A stretch of DNA of 64,000 nucleotides, taken from contig JAUJNO010000008.1 of NCBI GenBank assembly GCA_030448125.1, positions 56,503-120,502 of the forward strand. Direction: 5' to 3'. A program made the translations under genes and the position numbers. Each line of letters begins with the position of its first letter. The first letter of the stretch is position 1. Below, piece after piece: positions 44,201-52,402 of this stretch. Below the pieces are notes generated by a model. That model was given only the letters and a program-made list of their open reading frames with translations. It was not told where the DNA came from and searched no databases. Origin of the DNA: Rubrobacteraceae bacterium. GTDB taxonomy: Bacteria; Actinomycetota; Rubrobacteria; Rubrobacterales; Rubrobacteraceae.

Positions 44201-45633
44201 TACTATAACCGCATTTCATCTGTTGAGGGTCCGTTGTTGTTGTCGTCTGTGGTGGCAACGGCGAGCGGCGGCTTGCTGCCTTCGTCACCAATCCGACCAA
44301 GGCAGCCGGAAGCCGTGCTCTTCGACCGGGAGCGCGAGTGCCAGCAATAAGCGGTGCACTTCCGGCGCCGTGAGGGGGATCAACTCCCTCTTTGCCCCCC
44401 TTTTCCTCCTCGTCGTTAGCGCGAGTGCGTGTTACTTCGAGGAAGGCATGCGCCACAGGCACAGGGTGACGTGCCGGTGCCCGCCCTCCCAGCGCCTGAC
44501 CTCGTACTGGTGAGGTCACTACTTCGCCCTTGGCCCGCTCCAAGCACTCCTCGATGCTCCAACGCGTGGCTGCTACCCGAGCCAACTCCGCCGCAAGGGG
44601 TGTCTTCCGAGGCATACGCTCGGTAGTAGGCCATCTCTTCCGGTGAGCTCACCGAGCGAGCGCCGTACCAAGAGCCACTGACGAGCCCACCCCTTCCTCC
44701 GTGAGGTACGGCAGCGAGCGCGCACCCAGTCGTAGAGGCGCATCCCTTTGCTTCCCGCTCCCACTTCCACTCGTTCCCAGACCTCCGCCGGTGCCTCGGC
44801 GGCGATCTCCTCCGCGTGTCTGGACCCCCATAGCAGCGTCGCCAGCGAGTGCGAGCGGAAGCCCGCCAGGACGTAGTAGGACCTACCCTGGCTCTCCAAC
44901 CACCGGCGCAACGCGCCGTCGTTGCCGTAGACCTCGTCTGCCGTCAACCCACGAAGCGGGCACCACCTCCGCCTCTAAAGTCCGCTCGATCATCTTCCGG
45001 GCCAACTCGCCCTTCGTCGCGAGCTCCTCCACCTCCTCGGGCCCTCCCGCCGCCTCACGCCGTGGCTCGTCCTCGGCCCACTCCTCCTTGGGTAAGTACA
45101 GCGTCCGGTCCAAGAAGGTCCGCCCGCGCGGCGTAGCGTAGGCGAGAAAGACCCCGATCTGGCAGTTTTCGACCTTCCCCGCGGTTCCCGAATACTGGCG
45201 GGCTACCCCGACCGACTTCTCGCCCTTCTTCAAGAAGCCCGTCTCGTCGAAAACCAAAACCGCTTCGGGATCTCTGAGGTACTCGATTACATGAGTGCCA
45301 AGGTCGTCGCGCACCTTATCGGCGTCCCAGCGCGCCCCGCTGAGCACAAGCGCTGTACGCCATCGGGTCTAAGCTCGCCGATACGCTCGGCGAGTTGCCA
45401 TCCGTTGCGCCGCTCCACGGGTTCGAGCAGATCCCTCAGATAGCGTCCGGCCCGCGCTCGCACCTCGGGCCGGGCGAAACGAGGCGCGATCCTGGCGTGC
45501 AGCGCCTCCAGTTCCTTCCTCCACGAGCCGATCTGCTCCATCCGCATCCGCTGGCCCGCCCGATTGGACACGTTCGCTCCTAGCTTCTCGTCGATACGGG
45601 CAGCGAATACCAAGTCAAAGTGCGGTTGTAGGA
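44201..45633 (-). mobile_element. IS701-family insertion sequence
   Basis: A 1433-bp element. Its ends are imperfect inverted repeats: left TACTATAACCGCATTTCA from 44201, right (minus strand) TCCTACAACCGCACTTTG inward from 45633, sharing CTAyAACCGCAyTT. The flanks are CTAG (44197-44200) and TTAG (45634-45637), both fitting the YTAR target of IS701 elements but differing at one base. The transposase gene fills almost the whole length. It lies exactly between the stop codon of a LuxR gene and the start of a dehydratase gene. Confidence 0.75.
44216..45613 (-). pseudogene. IS701 transposase, frameshifted
   Basis: Four segments in different frames make a typical IS701 DDE transposase: [20 protein letters not shown] and [56 protein letters not shown] and [40 protein letters not shown]; and RWSIEECLERAKGEV, ending RTLNR at a TGA (44216-44218). 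The acidic residues expected of the catalytic triad are in VFDETGF, TADEVYG and RWSIEECLE. The broken frames mean this copy would be inactive as written. Confidence 0.75.
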
Positions 45634-46745
45634 TTAGCCGAAAAGCGTCGGGTACAGGTTGTCGAAGAAGAGGCGCTTGACGAGTTCACCCCGGCTGCGC
45701 ACGCCGACCTTCTCGAAGACGCGGCGGAGATGGTTCTGGACGGTATGCTCGGAGATAAAGAGAGTTCGGGAGATCCGAGACGTGGAGAGACCGCGTAAGA
45801 CAAATTTCACGATCTCCTCCTCGCGCGGGCTCAGACCGTAGGAAGTCATGCTGAAAGGCAGCAATTCTTCGGGCTTCGTGGGTTCTATTATGATCACCGT
45901 CTCCGCGCGCCGCTCCGGGATCGCCTCGGTCAGAGAACCGTACAGCGTCAACCACCGCCCCGAGCGTGCTCGTGCGCGTAGACTCGGGACGCTCTCCTCG
46001 TCCCGGTTGCGCTCGGGACTCAGTGCACGCCGGAGCAACAAGAATACCGTGTGGAGCGCCCGAGGAAGACCATACCACTCCCGCCATCCGGGACCGAGGT
46101 CTTCGAGATCCCGCAGCCAGCGCTCCGCCGCCGGCGTGTGCTGGACCACATTCCCTTGATAGTCAAGGGTCAGAACTCCTGGAACGTCTGTCCCGCCCTC
46201 TTCGACGGGGGTCTGCACGCGGAGCGCGGCCATCTTGAGACCGTTGCCCAGGTGCGGGGCGATGCGGCGGAGAAGGTTGGCCTCCCGGGGCTTGAAGTCC
46301 GGGCTTCCCGACTCGCGGACCAGGTCCATGGAGCCCCAGAGATACCCGCCGGAGGTAAAGGCGCCGCGCATCTCGTAGGCGTCCCGATCGGACGAAGATA
46401 CTCCACGTAGCGGGTGGAGCGCTCCAGATCGCCACCCGTGGTTTCGGAGAGGAGGGCTACGGACTGGTGGGTGTCCACCATCCGGCGAACGCTCTGGTGA
46501 TGCTCGAAGTAGAGACGCTCGAGCGACCAGAAGATATCATCCGCGCCACCCATCTCCTCGGCCATGCCGTGCGTGATAAAGCCGCTCGCCGGGTCCTTCG
46601 TGGAGGCGCAATACGCCTCGAACGGCACCACGCGCCGCAAACGTTCGATCACCTCGCCCAGCAGCGCCGGCCCGTCGAGCCGCCCCGCGCAACAGAGCCT
46701 CTTCACTTCGGAGAAAGTCCGCTCCTCCAGAACACCGTCCACCAT
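45634..46745 (-). pseudogene. LuxR-type transcription regulator, one frameshift
   Basis: ATG 46745 follows AGGAGGTACG. The N-terminal half (MVDGVLEERTFSEVKRLCC, VVPFEAYCASTKDPASGFIT) is GAF/PAS-like. Near 46394 a missing base moves the frame to RDAYEMRGAFTSGGYLWGSM, after which the chain runs intact to a LuxR helix-turn-helix: YGLSPREEEIVKFVLRGLST, SRISRTLFISEHTVQNHLRR and [20 protein letters not shown]. Length about 370. The stop TAA at 45634-45636 lies within the IS flank. Divergent from a cupin gene across 192 bp holding two palindromes, its likely binding sites. Confidence 0.75.
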
Positions 46746-46793
46746 CGTACCTCCTGACCACGTCCTGCGTGGGATTATGCCTCAGATGGCAAT

Positions 46794-46814
46794 CTCATTC
46801 ATCTCTCGAATGAG
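46794..46814. promoter_or_regulatory. Inverted repeat in the LuxR/cupin intergenic region
   Basis: CTCATTC (46794-46800) and GAATGAG (46808-46814) are perfect 7-base reverse complements with a 7-base spacer. It is 49 bp upstream of the LuxR-type gene and could be an autoregulatory operator. Confidence 0.45.
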
Positions 46815-46849
46815 TGATCTTCCCCTCCCCGCCCAAATTCGGCAGATAA

Positions 46850-46871
46850 ATATGACAGATTCCTGTCATAT
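46850..46871. promoter_or_regulatory. 22-bp palindromic operator candidate
   Basis: ATATGACAG-ATTC-CTGTCATAT is a perfect 9-base dyad with a 4-base centre, placed between the divergent LuxR and cupin genes, 66 bp upstream of the cupin start. Size and symmetry suit a dimeric LuxR-type regulator. Confidence 0.6.
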
Positions 46872-46937
46872 CCAGACTCCGGTCCGGGATCTACAGTTCG
46901 ACTTGATAGGTAGCGTACTCGAAAGGAGGAGAAAGCA

Positions 46938-47456
46938 ATGAGCGCTGCAAGGACGATCATCCGCGGGGAGGGAGAGGGGGAGCGCCTCTGGTTTGCCGGC
47001 GGAGGTGTGCACGTCTGGAAGGCGACCGCTGAGGAGACCGACGGGGCGTTCCTCCTGGTGGAAGACCGGATGACGCAAGGCAAGACGACCCCGCTTCACA
47101 CCCACCCGAACCTGGACGAGACTTTGATCGTGCTCGAGGGAGAGATCCTAGTCTACGCTGAGGGCAGAGAGCATCGGGTGGGGACGCATGGTGTTGCGGC
47201 GGCTCCGCGCGGCGATGCGCATGCGTTCATGGTCACCTCAGAGAGCGCGCTAATTCTCTTCCTGCAGACCCCTGGAAGCGGCGAGGCCTTCTACAGGGAT
47301 GCAAGCGAACCGGCGACTGACGAGACCGACGCGGAGAGGCCACCGGACTTGGATCGCCTCCGGGCAGCTGCGGAGCGCCACCCCGACATCATACAGATCC
47401 TGGGTCCGCCTCCGTTCGAAGCGGCAAAGGAGGGTGCTGCTACTGCCGGGTCCTAG
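46938..47456 (+). CDS. Cupin-domain protein
   Basis: A 172-residue single-domain cupin. ATG after GAAAGGAGGAGAAAGCA. Metal-site motif 1 is PLHTHPNLDETLIVLEGEIL (H-x-H with a following Glu) and motif 2 is APRGDAHAFMVTSESALILF. About 60 C-terminal residues (DEPATDETDAERPPDL-like, then RLRAAAERHPDIIQILGPPP) extend the barrel. Such cupins are often small-molecule dioxygenases, isomerases or sensors. Divergent transcription from the LuxR regulator suggests control by it. Confidence 0.8.
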   Translation: MSAARTIIRGEGEGERLWFAGGGVHVWKATAEETDGAFLLVEDRMTQGKTTPLHTHPNLDETLIVLEGEILVYAEGREHRVGTHGVAAAPRGDAHAFMVTSESALILFLQTPGSGEAFYRDASEPATDETDAERPPDLDRLRAAAERHPDIIQILGPPPFEAAKEGAATAGS

Positions 47457-47518
47457 GACGAGTAAGTTAGCGGTAGCGCTCAAGGTGTTAGCTAAATATT
47501 CTCTGTAGGTGCAAGCTC

Positions 47519-47546
47519 TTGCCAACGCTGTTTTTATCGGTAATAG
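47519..47546 (+). promoter_or_regulatory. Candidate sigma70-type promoter
   Basis: TTGCCA (47519-47524), a 16-bp spacer and TAATAG (47541-47546) lie about 118 bp upstream of the cell-wall-anchored protein gene. The fit to TTGACA/TATAAT is partial. Confidence 0.35.
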
Positions 47547-47663
47547 TCAAAGTGTATGAAACTATAGGTAGCGGCTAAGAACTTCGTCCCCTCATGTGGT
47601 CACCTAGCGGGGCGGAGGGAGCTAGTGGTGCAACCGGCTACCTTGGAGAAAAGGAGGAGGCGC

Positions 47664-48309
47664 ATGAAGCGCATCGTTTTGGTTCTTGCTGTAGCCGCTG
47701 TATTAGCACTACTGCCTGGTACGGCAGTGGCTCAAACCAGCACTGCTCAGCCTGGTAGATCCACCTCCGGAGGTCGCTCAGCTGCGCCAGCAGTACGAGG
47801 GACTTACTCCAGAACAGATAAAGGCCGCAGGGTACGAGCCTCACAGCCCGTGCGTTCCGAACCCTATGGGTGCCGGGGCTATGGGAATTCACGCTATGAA
47901 CCAGGAACTCTTCGAGGCCCAGTTCCCGAAGGGGGAGATGGATCCAGCGAACCCACCCGTAATCTTGCTTGATCAGAACAACAAGGTTCTCGGGATAGAG
48001 TGGGAGGCCAAGGATGTGGGGCAGGGACCGATGGAACTGTTCGGACAAACCATCCAGATTCAGCCAGGGCATCCAGGGGCGGAGGATCCTCACTACATGC
48101 TGCACATCTACTTCAAGCCCGATGGCAAGGTGTTGTTTGGCACGGATCCCCAAACTGCGTTCGACCCCAAGCTTAGCTGTGATGAGCTGCCTGCTTCAGG
48201 AGGCGTAGTGTCTCCTGCCCAGCTTGGCGGCATACTGGCAGCAGGTCTTGCGGGAAGCCTCGCTATTCTAGGCGTAGCTCTCGTTGTGCGGAAGCAGCGA
48301 GCATCTTAA
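47664..48309 (+). pseudogene. Secreted protein with LPxSG-type sorting signal, one frameshift
   Basis: ATG 47664 after AAGGAGGAGG gives a signal peptide (MKRIVLVLAVAAVLALLPGT, AVA-Q cleavage). Near 47757 the frame moves by one (QPG to DPPPEVAQLRQQYEGLTPEQ). The rest reads IKAAGYEPHSPCVPNPMGAG, MNQELFEAQFPKGEMDPANP, VLGIEWEAKDVGQGPMELFG, then LPASGG, a hydrophobic helix GGILAAGLAGSLAILGVALV and VRKQRAS. That end is a sortase-type anchor (LPxSG, helix, basic tail). About 215 residues. The central domain is unknown. A strong terminator follows. Confidence 0.6.
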
Positions 48310-48332
48310 CCCTACACTCGACCTCTCTACAG

Positions 48333-48359
48333 GACAGGACGGTCTGATACCGTCCTGTC
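48333..48359 (+). terminator. Intrinsic terminator
   Basis: Perfect 11-base arms GACAGGACGGT (48333-48343) and ACCGTCCTGTC (48349-48359) around a CTGAT loop, 24 bp after the anchored-protein stop. Confidence 0.75.
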
Positions 48360-48440
48360 TTGCTGAAGCGAAGGGGCCGACCTGCCCTTGGAAGACGCCT
48401 TGTTCGCCGCCGCAGGTACGCTAGAAAGGAGCACAACGAG

Positions 48441-49453
48441 ATGAATAACCCCCCTACTCCTGACGGAATCATGCAGCTCGGCCTCGGGTTCTGGGGCTCC
48501 AAGACGCTGTTGAGCGCGGTCGAGATCGGCCTGTTCACCGAGCTTGCCAAAGATCCTCTCGACTTCGAGACGCTTTCCGAACGTCTTATGCTCCACCCGC
48601 GCAGCGCGAGAGACTTCCTAGACGCGCTCGTTGCCCTGGGCATGCTGGAGCGAGACCACGATCGGTACGCGAACACCCCCGAAACCGACCTCTTCCTCGA
48701 CCGGACGAAGCCTTCGTACATCGGTGGTATTCTTGAGATGGCCAATGCGCGACTGTACCCGTTCTGGGGTTCTCTCACAGAGGCGTTACGTACCGGCCAG
48801 CCGCAGAACGAAGCAAAAGGAGGAGGCGAGGACTTCTTCGCCGCCATCTACGCCGATCCGGGTCGGCTCAAGAGTTTTCTAGAGGCCATGACGGGCATCA
48901 GCCTGGGCGCGGCGATGGCAATCGCGAACAAGTTCCCCTGGGACCGCTACGAGACCTTCGTAGACGTCGGAGTGGCTCAGGGCGGGCTGCCGGTACAGGT
49001 GGCGCTGGCCCACGGACACCTCTCGGGCGGCGGGTTTGATCTGCCACCCGTCGGCCCGGTCTTCGAGGAATACGTCGATTCGCATGGTCTTGGTGATAGG
49101 TTGCACTTCTACCCAGGCAACTTCTTTGAGGATCCACTGCCGTCGGCGGACGTACTGGTGATGGGGCACATCTTGCACGACTGGGACCTTGAGCAAAAAC
49201 GGATGCTGCTCGGTAAGGCCTACGAGGCACTTCCCGAGGGCGGAGCGCTGATCGTCTACGAGGCGATGATCGACGACGAGCGAAGAGAGAACGCTTTCGG
49301 GCTGCTGATGAGCCTGAACATGTTGATTGAGACGCCAGGAGGCTTTGACTATACAGGCGCCGACTGCTCCGCTTGGATGCGCGAGACGGGGTTCCGGGAA
49401 ACGTACGTCGAACACCTCGTGGGCCCGACTCGATGGTGGTGGGGATCAAATAG
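48441..49453 (+). pseudogene. O-methyltransferase, frameshift at the C-terminus
   Basis: ATG 48441 after AGAAAGGAG. A SAM-dependent methyltransferase of the acetylserotonin/plant-type O-methyltransferase superfamily, about 337 residues. The dimerisation/winged-helix part has [20 protein letters not shown]; the catalytic domain has [20 protein letters not shown] (SAM loop), [48 protein letters not shown] and [20 protein letters not shown]. One missing base in GGGCCC near 49423 overruns the natural end; restored, it reads [10 protein letters not shown] and stops at TAG 49451-49453. The written frame continues to 49673. Substrate unknown. Confidence 0.75.
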
Positions 49454-49545
49454 TGCGCGGATAGCGGTACATCGGCTGGGCCTGATGCAACGGTTAAGCG
49501 TTGTTTTCCGGTTGAAAAACGGGTCTTACTCCTGTAGCCTACACA

Positions 49546-49732
49546 TTACAGCGCCTTTCCCCTCGGTCGTCTCCATCTCGAAGTCCGGGGCTTTGGAGCC
49601 GGGTTGCGGTCCCTCGCCCCGTAGGGTCTGCCAGAGGTCGGCTAGCAGGTGCTTGGGGCGAAAGTGTTCGTAATTGTACTCATCCAGCTGTCGTCGGTTT
49701 CCTAGCGGGCTCGGTGTGCACAGGGAGGTCAA
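49546..49732 (-). pseudogene. Fragment of a redoxin-type (AhpC/TSA-like) protein
   Basis: The segment [40 protein letters not shown] and TEGKG matches the entry to a thioredoxin-fold peroxiredoxin/redoxin domain ([14 protein letters not shown]), but the chain stops before the active-site cysteine. Only the N-terminal part remains, so it is a truncated remnant. Confidence 0.4.
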
Positions 49733-50282
49733 GTCGGGGGTTCCCGCTTCGGGATAGACATCTGTTGCTCCGAATCCTCTTTGTTCTTCTCACGAAGGCT
49801 CATCACCCTGCGCGGCGCGATCCACTACACTCTGCGCGTCTTCTCCTCGACCGCGCCCCGGGCGCGTGGCAAATCCGAAACGAGGAGGACGGGGCCCGAA
49901 GAGGCACGCGGAAACGTCCCTCGTACGCCCTTCTCTTGAGCGTCGCACGACCCGCATTTCAGAGAACCTCGATCTCTAGGCGCATTCATCAGACAGATCC
50001 TAGTCCTCCGAGTCTTCCGAATACTCGTATAGTGACTTCATCTCACCCATTCTACGCCACCCGCTTATCGAAGCGACCTCTTATCTCAAGCGGTACAATG
50101 CTCTCGCCGGGTGCGAGATCTCACTGGGAGATCTCTACTACCGGGGGTGTGGGGCAAACGTCGCGAACAGACTGAAGGTATTGGGTCCTCGTTACCTGGG
50201 GCGCTGTGATTGGCGAGCCAGCAGGCCTCTTTGTACGGGTGAACACGGATTTCGTCCTGGACGTGCGAAAGGAGAGTCGAGG
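49733..50282. other. Intergenic region upstream of phaE
   Basis: No convincing gene was seen in these 550 bases. A TACAAT hexamer at 50094-50099, preceded by TTATCT, is a candidate -10 for the PHA operon. The open frame that runs into phaE from 50181 has no family-like sequence before the GTG at 50283. Confidence 0.4.
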
Positions 50283-51005
50283 GTGTCGGAAGGAACGAGG
50301 CCGGGCACGGACCCGTTGGAGCTCTGGAGGCGCTGGTACGACGCGACCTTCGAGGCGTGGGCGAACTTCCTACCGGGGGGCAACGAAGGGGCCCGCACAG
50401 ACCCCTTCGCTCCTTACCGGCGGTTGTTCGAGGGCCTGCAAGAAAAAGACGCCGCCGGACCCGAGGACCTGTACGAAACCTGGCTGCATTGGACACAGGC
50501 GACCTTCCAGACCTGGCAGAGGGCCGTGGAGACGGGGGCGAGGTTCGCGGAGCTCGCGGCCCCGCGCTACGTGGAGGCCGCCGGGGAGGTCCAAAAACAG
50601 ATGCTGAACGGGGAAGATGGCTTTCCCACGGACCCCATGGACTTCTACAAGAGACTGTACAACGCCACGAGCAAGCCGTTCGCCAGGCTGGCCGACGACG
50701 TTTTGAGGGACGAGGCGTACCTTGAGATCTCCAAACGCTCCCTCGACTATTACTCGATCTTCGACGGCATCTTCCGCCGCGCCTCCGAGCAGTTCTTCGG
50801 CAACCTCCGGCTGCCCACCGTCTCGGACACCACTCAGATGGCAGGGCTCATCGTGGGCCTGGACGACAGGGTCGACCGCGTGGAGGAGATGTTGGAGGAC
50901 TTCGAGGAGCGCCTGGGGCGGGTCGAAGAGAGGCTGGAAGGGCTGGACCGCATCGAGGACAAGCTGGACCGGCTGCTCGCGGCGACGAGCGAGGAGTCGG
51001 CTTAA
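50283..51005 (+). CDS. phaE: Class III PHA synthase subunit PhaE
   Basis: About 240 residues. GTG 50283 after GGAGAGTCGAGG. The sequence is rich in aromatic-helix segments seen in PhaE: WRRWYDATFEAWANFLPGG, ETWLHWTQATFQTWQRAVET, FYKRLYNATSKPFARLADDV and FDGIFRRASEQFFGNLRLPT, with a C-terminal coiled coil (LDDRVDRVEEMLEDFEERLG). PhaE is the non-catalytic partner that activates PhaC for polymerisation of (R)-3-hydroxyacyl-CoA. It is 19 bp before phaC on the same strand. Confidence 0.8.
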   Translation: MSEGTRPGTDPLELWRRWYDATFEAWANFLPGGNEGARTDPFAPYRRLFEGLQEKDAAGPEDLYETWLHWTQATFQTWQRAVETGARFAELAAPRYVEAAGEVQKQMLNGEDGFPTDPMDFYKRLYNATSKPFARLADDVLRDEAYLEISKRSLDYYSIFDGIFRRASEQFFGNLRLPTVSDTTQMAGLIVGLDDRVDRVEEMLEDFEERLGRVEERLEGLDRIEDKLDRLLAATSEESA

Positions 51006-51024
51006 GAAAGGGAGGAGCCAGAAA

Positions 51025-52092
51025 ATGGCAAACGAGAATGGCGCGCCCGCGGACCTGTGGGGCCTCTTCGACAAGTACGCCGAGGGCGTCAAGACCATCG
51101 TCGAGGGCGCCCAGGCCGACACCGGCCAGACGCCCAAAGAGGTGATCTGGACCAAGAACAAGGCTAAGCTCTACCATTACCAGAGCCAGGCCGAAAAGAA
51201 GCACCCTGTTCCCGTGCTCTTGATCTACGCGCTCGTCAACCGCTCGTACATCCTGGACCTCATACCGGGCAACAGCTTCGTCGAGTACCTGCTAAACGAG
51301 GGCTTCGACGTGTACATGCTCGACTGGGGCGTTCCGGGCAGGGAGGACAAAGACCTCTCGTTCGAGAACTACGTCCTCGACTACATGCCCCGGGCCGTAA
51401 AAAAGGTCTTGAGGAACTCGGGTGCCGAGGAGTTTACCCTCTTCGGCTACTGCATGGGCGGGACCATGGCCGCCATGTACGCCGCCCTCTTCCCCGACAA
51501 GCCCCTCAAGAACCTGGTCCTGCTCGCAGCACCCATCGACTTCGCGCCGGAGAAGTCGGACCTCTACGGGCTGTGGTTCAGCGACAGGTACCAGGACCCC
51601 GACCTCATCATGGAGACCTTCGGCAACGTGCCGGCGCCTCTGGCCTACGCGGGGACCGCCACGCTCCGACCCGTGGACAACTACGTCGGCGCGTACGTAA
51701 CCATGTGGGACCTACTCATGAAGGAGAATCTCACGGAGGGCTGGCGGGCGATGAACAAGTGGGCAAACGAGCCCGTGCCGGTGCCCGGCGCCGCCTTCAA
51801 GCAGTGGGTAGTGGACTTCTACCAGCAGAACAAGCTCGTCAAGGGCGAGCTCATGCTGCGCGGCCGCCGGGTGGATCTCTCGAACATAGAATGTCCCGTC
51901 CTGAACCTAACGGGCGAGAAGGACCACCTCGTCTTCTGCGGCCAGGCCGAACCGGTTATGGACCTCATCGGCAGTGAGGACAAGGAATTCGTCGTCCTCG
52001 ACGCCGGCCATGTGGGGCTGGTCATGGGCCGCAGCGCCAAAAAGGACCTGTGGCCGCAGGTGAGCAACTGGCTGGAGCCCCGCTCGGAGTAG
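51025..52092 (+). CDS. phaC: Class III poly(3-hydroxyalkanoate) synthase subunit PhaC
   Basis: A 355-residue alpha/beta-hydrolase polymerase. The catalytic triad is Cys143 in FGYCMGGTMA (lipase-like box with Cys), Asp300 in LTGEKDHLV and His329 in LDAGHVGLVM. Other family pieces are YALVNRSYILDLIPGNS and DVYMLDWGVPGREDKDLSFE. The length fits class III (about 355-360), and the partner phaE gene is directly upstream. Makes intracellular polyester granules from hydroxyacyl-CoA. ATG 51025 after AAGGGAGGAG. The downstream acyl-CoA synthetase has its own promoter. Confidence 0.93.
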   Translation: MANENGAPADLWGLFDKYAEGVKTIVEGAQADTGQTPKEVIWTKNKAKLYHYQSQAEKKHPVPVLLIYALVNRSYILDLIPGNSFVEYLLNEGFDVYMLDWGVPGREDKDLSFENYVLDYMPRAVKKVLRNSGAEEFTLFGYCMGGTMAAMYAALFPDKPLKNLVLLAAPIDFAPEKSDLYGLWFSDRYQDPDLIMETFGNVPAPLAYAGTATLRPVDNYVGAYVTMWDLLMKENLTEGWRAMNKWANEPVPVPGAAFKQWVVDFYQQNKLVKGELMLRGRRVDLSNIECPVLNLTGEKDHLVFCGQAEPVMDLIGSEDKEFVVLDAGHVGLVMGRSAKKDLWPQVSNWLEPRSE

Positions 52093-52339
52093 CGAAAACA
52101 ACGAGCATCTTCGCCGGCAGAACGCCGTTCAGCCATCACATTCCTTGACGCCTGAGCGCGCGTCGTTCTCCGGCGAGGTTCTGGAGGGCAAGGGGCAGGA
52201 AGCGTAACCGGGCTGCCGCCATGACCGGTTGCGGCCTTCTCGCCCCTTTCTCGATCGTATCAGGACCAAGCGTGCCGCCTGGCGACCGCTTCGGGATCAC
52301 CCCGAAGCCCACCTCGTCCCAATACCGCACAGGCCCTGC

Positions 52340-52369
52340 TTGAGACCCAAAAGATGTTGTTGCTACAAT
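52340..52369 (+). promoter_or_regulatory. Sigma70-type promoter of the acyl-CoA synthetase gene
   Basis: TTGAGA (52340-52345), an 18-bp spacer and TACAAT (52364-52369) match the -35/-10 consensus well. The start codon is 33 bp downstream. Confidence 0.6.
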
Positions 52370-52402
52370 ACTCTAAGCCAACTTTGGGAAAGGGAGTTTG
52401 TT

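Noticed and set aside
52136..52330. Possible transposase fragment on the minus strand (WDEVGFGVIPKRSPGG)
   Set aside because: It recalls transposase-like text, but no catalytic block, ends or neighbouring pieces support it; left as intergenic.
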